Source of the DNA: Staphylococcus shinii | GTDB lineage: Bacteria > Bacillota > Bacilli > Staphylococcales > Staphylococcaceae | Direction of reading: 5' to 3' | Length of the DNA stretch: 64,000 bases | NCBI RefSeq assembly: GCF_017583065.1 | Contig: NZ_JAGEVL010000007.1 | Location: 460,802-524,801, forward strand | Part shown: in pieces, positions 1 through 9,574 of the stretch | Numbering within the stretch: position 1 is the first letter of the stretch | Layout of the letters: each line of letters opens with the position of its first letter | The notes under the pieces: model-generated | What the model saw: the letters and a program-made list of their open reading frames with translations, nothing else | Told to the model about the DNA's origin: nothing | The model's database searches: none | Translations under genes and position numbers: made by a program

Positions 1-1245
1 GATTTGAAAAATGCTGAAGAAATAAATATGGGCAAAAAAGAAGTAGATGAGCTAGGCGTTAAAGCAGTAGATGACCACACGTTGAAAGTAGAATTAACAA
101 AACCTATACCATATATGAACGAGATGCTGGCCTTTGCAACGTTTATGCCACAAAATGAAAAAGCTGTGAAGAAAGCCGGGCAACAATATGGCACTACAGC
201 TGATAAAACAGTATTCAATGGACCATTTAAAGTCAAAGATTGGAAAGTTGAAGATAAAATACAACTTGTTAAAAATGATGATTATTGGGATAAAAAAGCA
301 GTGAATTTAGACCGTGTAAATTATAAAGTGTTGAAAGACCAGCAAGCAGGGGCCTCATTGTATGATACAGGTTCTATAGATGACACAACGATTACAGCTG
401 ATCAAGTAGATAAATATGCAGATAACCCTGGATTAAAGAAACGTTTATTAGCAAGTACATTTTATATTAAATTAAATCGAGACAATGTACCGGAATTTAA
501 AAACAAAGACTTAAGATTAGCAATTTCACAAGCTATCAATAAAGAAGGCTATGTAAATTCAGTTAAAAATAATGGTTCTGAGGCTACAGATGGTTTTACT
601 TCTAAATTAACAGCTAAAACACCAGACGGTAAGGATTTTACCGAATCAATCGATTCGCCATTAACATATAATCCAAAAGCAGCAAAACAACATTTAGAGA
701 AAGCCAAAAAAGATTTAGGGATCAAAGAATTAACATTTACAATGAATACAGAAGATACTCCAGATGCAAAAATATCAGCAGAGTATATTAAAGCGCAAGT
801 TGAAAGTAATTTGCCAGGAGTTACATTGAAAATTAAACAATTACCATTTAAACAAAGAGTGAACCAAGAACATTCTGAAACATTTGAAGCATCATTATCT
901 GGTTGGGGCCCAGATTACCCAGATCCATTAACATTCTTGAATATTATGACTACAGGTAATCCATCTAATAATACGGGATGGGGTAATAAAGAATTCGATA
1001 AATTAGTTAAAGATGCCAATGGCAAATTATTGAAGAAACCGGAAGAACGTAATGCAGCTATGAAGGAAGCAGAGGAGTTACTATTAGCAGAAGCACCAGT
1101 TGCACCAATATACCAAAAAGGGGAAGCGCACTTAACTAACCCACAAGTTAAAGGTTTGGTATATCATCAAATTGGTGGAGATACAACACTAAAACATGTG
1201 AAAATTGATAAGAGTATCGATCCTAAAACTGGTAAAAAGAAATAA
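1..1245 (+). CDS. Oligopeptide ABC transporter substrate-binding protein (5' truncated by window)
   Basis: C-terminal about 414 residues of an OppA/DppA-type (SBP_bac_5) solute-binding lipoprotein. It captures peptides outside the membrane and delivers them to an Opp permease. The frame is open to base 1, so the signal peptide and lipobox lie upstream. Family-typical stretches are visible: the NGPFKVKDW segment, LAISQAINKEGY, and the GWGPDYPDP...TGWGN region near the C-terminus. In S. aureus and B. subtilis opp genes lie beside trpS and spx, as here, so this is probably the distal opp gene. A strong terminator follows within 15 bp of the stop. The peptide specificity cannot be read from sequence. 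Confidence 0.93.
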   Translation, partial: DLKNAEEINMGKKEVDELGVKAVDDHTLKVELTKPIPYMNEMLAFATFMPQNEKAVKKAGQQYGTTADKTVFNGPFKVKDWKVEDKIQLVKNDDYWDKKAVNLDRVNYKVLKDQQAGASLYDTGSIDDTTITADQVDKYADNPGLKKRLLASTFYIKLNRDNVPEFKNKDLRLAISQAINKEGYVNSVKNNGSEATDGFTSKLTAKTPDGKDFTESIDSPLTYNPKAAKQHLEKAKKDLGIKELTFTMNTEDTPDAKISAEYIKAQVESNLPGVTLKIKQLPFKQRVNQEHSETFEASLSGWGPDYPDPLTFLNIMTTGNPSNNTGWGNKEFDKLVKDANGKLLKKPEERNAAMKEAEELLLAEAPVAPIYQKGEAHLTNPQVKGLVYHQIGGDTTLKHVKIDKSIDPKTGKKK

Positions 1246-1257
1246 AAAATAAGCATT

Positions 1258-1294
1258 AAAAAAGGAGAATCCAATGTACTGGATTCTCCTTTTT
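1258..1294 (+). terminator. Rho-independent terminator after the peptide-binding protein gene
   Basis: AAGGAGAATCCA and TGGATTCTCCTT form a 12-bp stem around ATGTAC, followed by TTTTATATT. It sits just after the stop and before the convergent trpS end, and could work in both directions. Confidence 0.9.
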
Positions 1295-1322
1295 ATATTG
1301 TGGGCATTTTAAGGTCAATAAC

Positions 1323-2336
<1,014 letters not shown>

Positions 2337-2481
2337 TTAATTTAATACACAATACGTTTATTATAACAGTATTTCAATCATTTGTAAGTTATGTTAAACT
2401 ACATGTACATCAATATTTCTAGTTGAATTTATTGAGAAATACTTTTATTTTAAATTTTTTGAAAAAAATTAGAGAATTCTC

Positions 2482-2510
2482 ATTTAATTTTAATGTTGAA
2501 AGGGTATACT
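2482..2510 (+). promoter_or_regulatory. Candidate spx promoter, SigB-like
   Basis: ATTTAA, a 14-base spacer and GGGTAT (2502-2507) fit the SigB pattern GTTTAA-N12-15-GGGTAT. The overlapping TATACT (2505-2510) could be a SigA -10. It lies about 105 bases before the spx start. B. subtilis spx is known to have several stress promoters, but this particular assignment is inference. Confidence 0.4.
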
Positions 2511-2616
2511 TTCATTGTAAGGTTAAGGAAGGCGAAGAAAACTATAAAGTTTCCTAATCATATAAATATTGAAATCAAATGAATTTACATTCATGAAAAA
2601 TAGGAGAGTGAGATGT

Positions 2617-3012
2617 ATGGTAACATTATTTACTTCACCAAGTTGCACATCTTGCCGTAAAGCGAAAGCATGGTTACAAGAACATGACATTCCGTATACG
2701 GAGCGTAACATTTTTTCAGAACACTTAACAATTGACGAAATCAAACAAATTTTAAAAATGACTGAAGACGGTACTGATGAAATTATATCTACACGTTCTA
2801 AAACATACCAAAAATTAAATGTAGATATTGATGCATTACCACTTCAAGATTTATATTCAATTATTCAAGATAACCCTGGTTTATTACGTCGTCCAATTAT
2901 TTTAGACGAAAAACGTCTACAAGTTGGTTATAACGAAGATGAAATCAGACGTTTCTTACCTAGAAAAGTTCGTACGTTTCAATTGCAAGAAGCGCAACGT
3001 ATGGTTGACTAA
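2617..3012 (+). CDS. spx: Redox-responsive transcription regulator Spx
   Basis: Spx of the ArsC/Spx family, 131 residues. It binds the C-terminal domain of the RNA polymerase alpha subunit and redirects transcription to thiol-stress genes. The redox switch C10-T-S-C13 and the RPI motif in [17 protein letters not shown] are intact. The ATG at 2617 is chosen because GGAGAGTGAG lies just before it and because it gives the standard length; an in-frame ATG at 2569 lacks a ribosome site. Its adaptor for ClpXP degradation, YjbH, and the ClpC adaptor MecA are encoded within 6 kb. A strong terminator follows. Confidence 0.97.
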   Translation: MVTLFTSPSCTSCRKAKAWLQEHDIPYTERNIFSEHLTIDEIKQILKMTEDGTDEIISTRSKTYQKLNVDIDALPLQDLYSIIQDNPGLLRRPIILDEKRLQVGYNEDEIRRFLPRKVRTFQLQEAQRMVD

Positions 3013-3042
3013 GACAAATTATAAGTGAAATAAATAAACCTT

Positions 3043-3085
3043 AAACCATAAAGTAATGAATTAAAAGTTACTTTATGGTTTTGTT
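3043..3085 (+). terminator. spx terminator
   Basis: AAACCATAAAGTAA pairs with TTACTTTATGGTTT (14 bp) around an 11-base loop and ends in TTTTGTTAT. Confidence 0.9.
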
Positions 3086-3181
3086 ATATTTAACATAACA
3101 AATATTCAGGGGCTTAGGTCAAACGCAAAGGTTGCCTAAGTGAAAAAATAGATTTAATATAGAGATAAGTTAATTTTGACG

Positions 3182-3213
3182 CAGCACGCTTGAATAGTTA
3201 GTGCTGTTTTTTT
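3182..3213 (+). terminator. Second terminator in the spx-mecA gap
   Basis: CAGCAC and GTGCTG form a short stem followed directly by TTTTTTT. It is separated from spx by the first terminator, so it would end a different RNA. Confidence 0.6.
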
Positions 3214-3350
3214 GGCTAATATAAGGGTATATGTTAATATAAGATACTAATTGGAATTTAGTGAAATTTAATCAAACAAATCAATTGTAATTATTGCTAT
3301 GTTCTAATACAATATGATTACTATTCATCGACTGTAAGGAGTGAGATGAT

Positions 3351-4067
3351 ATGAGAATAGAGCGCGTTGACGATACTACCGTTAAATTATTTATAACATA
3401 TAGTGATATTGAAGCAAGAGGGTTTAAACGTGAAGATTTATGGACTAATCGCAAACGTGGAGAAGAATTCTTTTGGAATATGATGGAAGAAATTAATGAA
3501 GAAGAAGACTTTGTTGTTGAAGGCCCGTTATGGATTCAAGTACATGCTTTTGAAAAAGGTGTTGAGGTGACGATATCTAAATCTAAAAATGAAGATTTGA
3601 TTAATATGTCAGAGGACGATAGTGAACAGCTTGATTACCAAGTAAATGATTTATTATCACAGACGTTTGATCAAGACGATAGTTTAGAAGATTTATTTGA
3701 GCAACGTCAACAACAGAAAGAAAATAGCCATAGCCAAGAACGCAACGACCATAAGCAACAAAATACACGTACCGTTATTGTTAAATTTAGTGATTTAGAA
3801 GAAGTAATCGATTATGCACATCACAACGATCAAGTGACAGATGCATTTGAAGATTTATTATATAGTCTTAACAATATTTATTATTACGCTGTGCACTTTG
3901 ACGAAAATGTAGATCAAGAAACAATTAATGATAGTTATAGTCAATTACTTGAGTTCGCATATCCTACTGATAAATCAGAAGTATATTTAAATGACTACGC
4001 AAAAATAATTATGAGCCATAATGTCGCTTCGCAAGTGAGACGTTATTTTCCAAACACTGCAGAATAA
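3351..4067 (+). CDS. mecA: ClpC adaptor protein MecA
   Basis: Adaptor MecA (called TrfA in S. aureus; unrelated to the methicillin-resistance gene), 238 residues. The N-terminal domain begins MRIERVDDTTVKLFITYSD, which binds substrates such as ComK or Spx. A Gln/Asn/His-rich linker lies at about residues 115-140. A C-terminal domain (about 140-238) docks onto ClpC and promotes its hexamerisation. The start is supported by GGAGTGAGATGAT just upstream. comK lies in the same window at 44.4 kb, so both the adaptor and a likely client are present. A terminator follows. Confidence 0.95.
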   Translation: MRIERVDDTTVKLFITYSDIEARGFKREDLWTNRKRGEEFFWNMMEEINEEEDFVVEGPLWIQVHAFEKGVEVTISKSKNEDLINMSEDDSEQLDYQVNDLLSQTFDQDDSLEDLFEQRQQQKENSHSQERNDHKQQNTRTVIVKFSDLEEVIDYAHHNDQVTDAFEDLLYSLNNIYYYAVHFDENVDQETINDSYSQLLEFAYPTDKSEVYLNDYAKIIMSHNVASQVRRYFPNTAE

Positions 4068-4155
4068 TTAATATGAATAAAATTATAAAGAACAACATAA
4101 CCATTTCTACAATTAATTTGTAATATATAGAGTTATGTTTTGTTTAAAAAGATTT

Positions 4156-4191
4156 AAAACCAACAAAGCTTATGTTTTGTTGGTTTTTTTA
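4156..4191 (+). terminator. mecA terminator
   Basis: AAACCAACAAA and TTTGTTGGTTT form the stem around GCTTATGT, followed by TTTTTT. Confidence 0.85.
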
Positions 4192-4243
4192 TATCATTAT
4201 ATCAAGTGAGTATATAGTACAGTTTATTAAAGTAATTTGTGTG

Positions 4244-4274
4244 AAATCACCGTGTATACTAAATGAGGTGATTT
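4244..4274 (+). promoter_or_regulatory. Inverted repeat covering the coiA Shine-Dalgarno
   Basis: AAATCACC (4244-4251) is perfectly complementary to GGTGATTT (4267-4274), with a 15-base loop. The 3' arm contains the Shine-Dalgarno GAGGTGAT of coiA (ATG 4279). As RNA it would hide the ribosome site; as DNA it could be an operator spanning a TATACT -10 box (4255-4260). Which applies depends on the unknown transcription start. Confidence 0.5.
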
Positions 4275-4278
4275 AAAT

Positions 4279-5277
4279 ATGTTATATGCCAAGGATAGCA
4301 ACGACACATTAATGATTGCACGTAATGCTAATAAAAACGGTGATTATCACTGTCCATATTGTAAAAACAAAGTTGTTTTAAAAAATGGGTCAATAAAAGC
4401 ATCACATTTTGCTCATTTACATAAAAATTCAAACCTTTGTAACAAGAGTGAGACATACGAACACTATATGTTTAAATACGAATTAGCACAAAAATTGAAT
4501 GAGTTAAATTTTTATGTAGTGATTGAACCATATATATCACAGTGCTATCAATATCCAGATTTAATTATTAATAATAAAATTGCGGTTGAAATTCAATTTT
4601 CAAATATAACAATTGATAATATTAAAAAACGAAGCAATGCTTTAGCTAAAATTGGTTTTGATGTTGTTTGGATTATCGGTAAATTGAAATATAATAAAAG
4701 GACGAATATATTGACTTTAAATAAGTGCGAACGGGCGTATATTGATTTGAAAAAAAGGCAACTATTTTCATGGCATAGTGATACGTTTGTATTATATAGA
4801 TATAAAATAGTCCAATTTATTGGAGGGAATCGTTTTATAGCACATAGGGAACAACTTTCCTATAAACAATTTACATATTATTTTTATACAAGTGATTCTG
4901 TAATGTTACCATGTAATTTTAAATTAACGCACTCTGCGATTAAACAATACATTAAGAATTGCAGACGTCAATGCTCTGTTAAAGAGCCTAGTTTAAGCGT
5001 TATTTATAATTTGCAATTAGGGGAAACATGGATTTGTGAAAATTTAGGCATAGTGTATCCAGAGCAGATATTTATACAATCCCATCCTATTTATTGGCAA
5101 TTACAATTGATGAATAGAATTGATAAAAATAAAATTAATGTAAGGGAATTTTCGAATACTATTAAATATAATGAATTTTATAATTATGAAGTTAATAGAC
5201 TGTTAATAGCTCAAAGAATTGTTCACAAATTTCAAAAATCATATCAAAATATTGGGTATAATAACGTGCAAAATTGA
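4279..5277 (+). CDS. coiA: Competence protein CoiA
   Basis: CoiA family, 332 residues, a late competence protein needed for recombination of incoming DNA in naturally transformable Firmicutes. The N-terminus carries a zinc-finger-like CPYC near residues 26-29 followed by SHFAH. The nuclease-like core then reads YPDLIINNKIAVEIQFS, with D and E-x-Q in the pattern of PD-(D/E)xK folds. The family is described in this way; activity here is inferred. Its position between mecA and pepF is conserved in Bacillales. The start has a good Shine-Dalgarno, buried in an inverted repeat. ComK, the activator of competence genes, is encoded at 44.4 kb. Confidence 0.92.
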   Translation: MLYAKDSNDTLMIARNANKNGDYHCPYCKNKVVLKNGSIKASHFAHLHKNSNLCNKSETYEHYMFKYELAQKLNELNFYVVIEPYISQCYQYPDLIINNKIAVEIQFSNITIDNIKKRSNALAKIGFDVVWIIGKLKYNKRTNILTLNKCERAYIDLKKRQLFSWHSDTFVLYRYKIVQFIGGNRFIAHREQLSYKQFTYYFYTSDSVMLPCNFKLTHSAIKQYIKNCRRQCSVKEPSLSVIYNLQLGETWICENLGIVYPEQIFIQSHPIYWQLQLMNRIDKNKINVREFSNTIKYNEFYNYEVNRLLIAQRIVHKFQKSYQNIGYNNVQN

Positions 5278-5330
5278 GCCTTACATGAGAAAATTATAGT
5301 ATTGAATTTAATAGGAGGTTTACTAAAATT

Positions 5331-7139
5331 ATGACACAACAATTAACAAGAGAAGAACAAGAACGTAAATATCCTGAATATACATGGGATTTAACTACCA
5401 TATTCGAATCGGATGAAGCTTTTGAAGAAGCTTTTAAAGAAGCAGAGCAAAATTTAGGAAAAGAACAACAATTTAAAGGTCATTTAGCTGATAGTGCTGA
5501 AACTTTATATCAAGCATTAGCTTTAGAAGATGAATTAGGTTCTAAATTAGAAAAAGTTTATGTATATGCACATTTAAAGCAAGATCAAGACACAGCAAAT
5601 GATAAATATACAGGCTATGAAGCGCGTGCGCATCAGTTAATAATTAAGTTTAGTTCAGGTTGGAGTTTCTTAGTACCTGAAATTTTACAAATTGATGAAG
5701 ATAAGATCCAATTATTTATTGAAGAAAATGACGATTTGAAACAATACGCATTTGATTTGAAATTAATAAATGAAAAGCGTCCACATGTCTTGAGTGCAGA
5801 CAAAGAAAAATTACTTACTGAGGCACAAGATGCTTTATCAACTGCTGACAATGTATATGGTATGTTCAGTAATGCAGACTTAGAATTTGATGATGCTATT
5901 GATAAGGATGGTAATCGTCATTCTCTTACACAAGGTACATTTATAAAATGTTTAGAATCAGATGACCGTATATTGAGAAAATCTGCATTTGAAAATTTAT
6001 ATAAAGCTTATGGTGCATACAATAACACTTTAAGTGCTACATTAGCAGGAGAAGTTAAAAAGAATGTATTTAATGCGCGTACACATAATTATGAATCTGC
6101 AAGAGCAGCAGCTTTAAGTAATAATCATATTCCAGAAGCTGTTTATGATAATTTAGTAAAAACAGTACACAAATATTTACCATTATTGCATCGTTATACA
6201 AAATTACGTAAGGAATTATTAGGTCTAGAAGACATGAAAATGTACGACTTGTATACTCCTTTAGTTAAAGATGTGAAGTTTGAAATGCCATACGAGGAAG
6301 CGAAAGATTGGATGGTTAAAGCTTTACAACCTATGGGCGAAGAATACATGGAAGTAGTAAATGAAGGATTAAATAATCGTTGGGTAGACGTATTTGAAAA
6401 TAAAGGTAAACGTTCAGGTGGCTATTCTTCAGGTGCACATCTAACAAATCCATTTATTTTATTAAATTGGTCAAATACTGTGTCTGATTTATATACGTTA
6501 GTACATGAATTTGGTCATTCTGCTCATAGTTATTTTAGTCGTAAAAATCAACCATCTAATTCAAGTGATTATACAATATTTGTCGCGGAAGTAGCATCTA
6601 CATGTAATGAAGCTTTACTAAGTGATTATATGGATAAACATTTAGATGATGAACGTAGGTTATTATTGTTAAATCAAGAACTAGAGCGTTTCCGTGCCAC
6701 TTTATTTAGACAAACGATGTTTGCTGAATTTGAACACAAAATACATCAAATAGAAGAAGGGGGAGAACCGCTGACAGCAAATCGTATGAACGAAGAATAT
6801 GCTGAATTAAACCGTGTTTATTTTGGTGATTCAGTTGAAACGGATGAAGATATCAGCAAAGAATGGTCAAGAATCCCTCACTTTTATATGAACTATTATG
6901 TGTATCAATATGCAACAGGATATAGTGCTGCACAAAGTTTAAGTCATCAGATATTAACTGAAGGTCAACCAGCAGTAGATAGATATATTAATGAATTCCT
7001 GAAAAAGGGTAGTTCAAATTACCCAATTGAAATCTTGAAAAATGCTGGGGTAGATATGACAACACCTGAACCAATTGAACAAGCTTGCCAAGTATTTGAA
7101 CAAAAATTAGATGCTTTTGAAAAGCTAATGAAAGCTTAG
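5331..7139 (+). CDS. pepF: Oligoendopeptidase F
   Basis: M3-family zinc metallopeptidase of 602 residues, the normal PepF length, cutting short peptides in the cytoplasm. The zinc motif is HEFGH in LVHEFGHSAHSYF near residue 387, and the third ligand is expected in the downstream segment ending EVASTCNEAL. The N-terminal M3 helical domain (about 110-180) is present. AGGAGG precedes the start at the proper distance. The sRNA RsaE is encoded immediately downstream, the conserved arrangement in staphylococci. Confidence 0.96.
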   Translation: MTQQLTREEQERKYPEYTWDLTTIFESDEAFEEAFKEAEQNLGKEQQFKGHLADSAETLYQALALEDELGSKLEKVYVYAHLKQDQDTANDKYTGYEARAHQLIIKFSSGWSFLVPEILQIDEDKIQLFIEENDDLKQYAFDLKLINEKRPHVLSADKEKLLTEAQDALSTADNVYGMFSNADLEFDDAIDKDGNRHSLTQGTFIKCLESDDRILRKSAFENLYKAYGAYNNTLSATLAGEVKKNVFNARTHNYESARAAALSNNHIPEAVYDNLVKTVHKYLPLLHRYTKLRKELLGLEDMKMYDLYTPLVKDVKFEMPYEEAKDWMVKALQPMGEEYMEVVNEGLNNRWVDVFENKGKRSGGYSSGAHLTNPFILLNWSNTVSDLYTLVHEFGHSAHSYFSRKNQPSNSSDYTIFVAEVASTCNEALLSDYMDKHLDDERRLLLLNQELERFRATLFRQTMFAEFEHKIHQIEEGGEPLTANRMNEEYAELNRVYFGDSVETDEDISKEWSRIPHFYMNYYVYQYATGYSAAQSLSHQILTEGQPAVDRYINEFLKKGSSNYPIEILKNAGVDMTTPEPIEQACQVFEQKLDAFEKLMKA

Positions 7140-7167
7140 TATGAATGTATTCGGTTACAATATGACA

Positions 7168-7182
7168 AGTTTGTGACAAACT
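7168..7182 (+). promoter_or_regulatory. Palindromic operator upstream of rsaE (candidate SrrA/ResD box)
   Basis: AGTTTGT-G-ACAAACT is a perfect inverted repeat about 22 bases before the rsaE -35. It contains TTTGTGA, which resembles ResD/SrrA boxes. rsaE/roxS expression is known to depend on ResD/SrrAB and, in Bacillus, on Rex. The assignment to a particular regulator is inference. Confidence 0.55.
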
Positions 7183-7203
7183 GAACTTATTTAATTTAAA
7201 AGG

Positions 7204-7232
7204 TTGAAAGGTGTATTTTACCGTGTTATATT
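7204..7232 (+). promoter_or_regulatory. rsaE promoter
   Basis: TTGAAA (7204-7209), a 17-bp spacer and TATATT (7227-7232), placing the start at about 7240, exactly where the RsaE sequence begins. Confidence 0.8.
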
Positions 7233-7240
7233 ATAAACAT

Positions 7241-7340
7241 GAAATTAATCACATAACAAACATACCCCTTTGTTTGAAGTGAAAAATTTCTCCCATCCCC
7301 TTTGTTTAGCGCCGTGTAATCAGACACGGCGTTTTTTTTT
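7241..7340 (+). ncRNA. rsaE: Small regulatory RNA RsaE (RoxS)
   Basis: About 100 nt beginning GAAATTAATCACATAAC. It contains two C-rich single-stranded seed regions, ATACCCCTTTG and ATCCCCTTTG, and ends in the hairpin GCCGTGT-AATC-AGACACGGC followed by nine T. This matches the RsaE/RoxS family recalled from S. aureus and B. subtilis. The RNA pairs with Shine-Dalgarno regions and lowers central-metabolism and TCA-cycle mRNAs in response to redox or nitric oxide signals. The pepF-rsaE-yjbH position is conserved. A promoter and an upstream palindrome support it as an independent unit. Confidence 0.92.
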
Positions 7341-7424
7341 ATGCCCTTTTAAATTATCCTTCTAAAAATGAGTATAATTGAATAACTATTCAATAAACTT
7401 TAAGTGAAAAAAGATATAGAAAAA

Positions 7425-7470
7425 CAAAAAACGATGATTTTTACTGTGTTTCGTAAAAATCATCGCTTTT
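7425..7470 (-). terminator. yjbH-side terminator
   Basis: CGATGATTTTTAC and GTAAAAATCATCG form a 13-bp stem. On the minus strand it is followed by TTTTTTG, about 65 bases after yjbH. The run of A and T on both sides would allow two-way function. Confidence 0.85.
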
Positions 7471-7536
7471 AATTTGATCATTTTATTTATGTTAAAATTT
7501 AATTCATAAAGGGGATTTAGTTAAATCTTAATCACA

Positions 7537-8325
7537 TTAATTTTTAGCTTTCCAAAATTTACCATCTGGTGATTTAAGTTTTTCAATTTTTTGTTGTATT
7601 GCTAACTTTTTCAGCTCTTTATTCATTAATTTTTCTGGCCACTCATATATTGTTAGTAACTCTTCTTTAGTAACTAATTGTTGTTGTTGGATGTATTCTT
7701 CAAGACTTGGTGGTAATTCTTTTTCTATTGTTGAACCAATGAGTTCGTTAATAATATAAGTGTAAATATGATAAGGGTATAGTCCTTCTACTTTTAACCC
7801 TTCTTCGTGAACGTCTTCGCTAAAGAATACAAGGGAAGGGGCTTCTTCAATTTCCATTTCTCGTGCGATATGCAAATCTACTTGTAAACTTTCTTTCAAA
7901 CAGTTACTTTGCAAATCTTCTTTAAAAACTTCGTAGTCTAGTCCTGCGTTACTGATACAATTATTAACCATCGATTCTGTAATAATATCTCGCTTTGGTA
8001 TAATCTCATTTTGTACAAGATGTATAAAACGCTCCGCACGTATTCGTCCTTGAAGCTCAGCAGCTTTATATGCAAGTGCGATATTATCTAAATCAGATGT
8101 ACTTTGCGCTTGGCATTTAGTCAAAACGCGTAATGATGGGTTCAATATATGTCTAATACTTATATATTGTTTATACTCAATGCGCAATTTAGAAAGGATT
8201 GCAGATAATTTAAAACATTCCTTACTGAAAGGATCAAAAAAGGAATAAATTTCTATCTTACTAACAGGTGAAAGATTTACATCTTCACGACTATTGGGTT
8301 GTATTAATCTTAATTCTTCAGTCAT
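7537..8325 (-). CDS. yjbH: ClpXP adaptor YjbH (SpxH)
   Basis: Thioredoxin-like (DsbA/FrnE-related) adaptor of 262 residues that delivers Spx to ClpXP and so keeps disulfide-stress genes low. The N-terminal fold begins IEIYSFFDPFSKECFKL, with a single Cys where DsbA proteins carry CxxC; the family is adaptor rather than oxidoreductase. A C-terminal EEYIQQQQ-containing segment is typical. It follows the truncated globin gene by 17 bp, so the two are co-transcribed. The target gene spx lies 5 kb away. In S. aureus loss of YjbH raises Spx and alters antibiotic tolerance (established for the family). Confidence 0.93.
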   Translation of the reverse strand: MTEELRLIQPNSREDVNLSPVSKIEIYSFFDPFSKECFKLSAILSKLRIEYKQYISIRHILNPSLRVLTKCQAQSTSDLDNIALAYKAAELQGRIRAERFIHLVQNEIIPKRDIITESMVNNCISNAGLDYEVFKEDLQSNCLKESLQVDLHIAREMEIEEAPSLVFFSEDVHEEGLKVEGLYPYHIYTYIINELIGSTIEKELPPSLEEYIQQQQLVTKEELLTIYEWPEKLMNKELKKLAIQQKIEKLKSPDGKFWKAKN

Positions 8326-8342
8326 GTCTATTCCACCTACAA

Positions 8343-8714
8343 TTAATTTTCGGAATTAACCATGTGATTCGCTGTTAAGCGTAATCTCTCGTATAAATAA
8401 TCACCGACACCTTCGGGAAAATTAGCATGCTGTATGGCTTTATACATATTTTCGAGCCAAGCATCGCGTTCATGATTTGTTATAATAAAATCTAAATGAC
8501 GTCTTTTCAACATTGGATGACCATGTTCTTGTGTATAAAGATTTGGCCCACCTAGGAATTGAGTCAAAAATTGTTTTTGTTTTCTACTTGTTTCAGAAAA
8601 GTCTCCAGGAAACAAATGATTAATTCTACTATCTTGTTCAACTAAGTAATAAAAGTAATCAATCATCTCATATAAGGCTTTTTGGCCAATGATTTCGTAT
8701 GGTGTTTGCGTCAT
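8343..8714 (-). CDS. Truncated haemoglobin, group II (YjbI-like)
   Basis: Globin of 123 residues, the size of truncated 2/2 haemoglobins. The family-conserved segment FLGGPNLYTQEHGHPMLKRR (about residues 53-72) contains the YTxxHGHPxLR-type motif around the distal face, and the HLDF segment follows. Such proteins bind oxygen or nitric oxide and detoxify reactive species. In Bacillales this gene (yjbI) is co-transcribed with yjbH, as the 17-bp spacing here indicates. Confidence 0.9.
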   Translation of the reverse strand: MTQTPYEIIGQKALYEMIDYFYYLVEQDSRINHLFPGDFSETSRKQKQFLTQFLGGPNLYTQEHGHPMLKRRHLDFIITNHERDAWLENMYKAIQHANFPEGVGDYLYERLRLTANHMVNSEN

Positions 8715-8801
8715 AATATCACCGTATTCTGTTAATATAATACTAATATAACATGAATTTTTACATTTGGAAGTAATTCGACTTTTTGCAATTGCATGTA
8801 A

Positions 8802-9386
8802 TTAGTTATGATATAAATTTGATTTACGATTAAAAAATCTTTGTACTTTGTTAGATGGAATTTCATGTTTCATATTAAATTTTTCAAGGATTGATTTAAA
8901 TTGAATTAAACCTTCATCATAATCTTCTACTTCATATTCTAATTCATAGTCTTCGCAATCTAGGTAAGTACTTTTATCAAGCACAAGTAAGTTTCCATTT
9001 ATTTCTTTCTCTAAACGTTCAGTTTTAAGTGAACCTAGAATAATTAATTGACTTAAATCAATATCCATTTTTATAAGTTGATCTGCAATTTCAGAAGGCA
9101 ACGATTGTTCTGGAATAAGTTTGTCTAATTTAGGAACGATATGTGTTTCAAAATTGTATTCAGTAAGACCGACTTCAGCTGGTATTTTTAATGTCATCTC
9201 TAGGTATTCATCTTTTACTCGAATTCTTAAAGCTGATTTATGATTTTTTAAATCAAAATCCGGCGTATCAATATAGTAATTTGTTTGTTTAAAAGACTCA
9301 ATTTCTCTGAAATAGATTTTATGAATAGCATTGTATTGTGCTTCTGTTAACAATTGTTTGAATTCAATCTCGTTGTTTGTTGCCAC
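8802..9386 (-). CDS. CYTH-domain protein (YjbK family)
   Basis: Triphosphate tunnel metalloenzyme fold of 194 residues. The signature ExExK is visible as EIEFK at residues 6-10. Alternating basic and acidic residues of the tunnel strands follow, for example SALRIRVKD and EMTLK, then LEYEVEDYDEG. The fold binds triphosphorylated substrates with divalent metal; the cellular substrate in Firmicutes is not settled. It is divergent from the relQ operon, matching the Bacillus order yjbK-yjbL-yjbM. Shine-Dalgarno AAGGAG lies upstream. Confidence 0.88.
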   Translation of the reverse strand: MATNNEIEFKQLLTEAQYNAIHKIYFREIESFKQTNYYIDTPDFDLKNHKSALRIRVKDEYLEMTLKIPAEVGLTEYNFETHIVPKLDKLIPEQSLPSEIADQLIKMDIDLSQLIILGSLKTERLEKEINGNLLVLDKSTYLDCEDYELEYEVEDYDEGLIQFKSILEKFNMKHEIPSNKVQRFFNRKSNLYHN

Positions 9387-9574
9387 TATAATCTCTCCTT
9401 CTGATGCGTATGTTCCTTTATTTTAAAACACTTTTTATTTAATTTAAATTGAACTGCATTTGTGATTACATAAATAGTTGAAATTGATAGCTTAATGTTG
9501 TTATAACATTATCTTGGAACATGTTATGTAGCATGAAATTATGTTAAAATAATGAAGAATAAGGAGGAACAAGC

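Larger units (their letters stand above)
3013..3350. other. spx-mecA intergenic region with two terminators and a palindrome
   Basis: No ordinary gene. It holds the spx terminator (3043-3085), then a palindrome TTGTTAT-N7-ATAACAA (3081-3101), a second hairpin CTTAGG...CCTAAG near 3114-3140, and another terminator-like hairpin at 3182-3213. The second terminator implies a separate short transcript of about 100 nt, discussed as a finding. Confidence 0.6.

Noticed and set aside
2523..2744. Minus-strand ORF overlapping the spx start
   Set aside because: It is antisense to the spx leader and coding sequence, has no ribosome site, and its product is low-complexity; spx explains the region.
3351..4067. 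Methicillin-resistance gene mecA
   Set aside because: The name is shared, but the 238-residue protein is the ClpC adaptor; no penicillin-binding domain is present.
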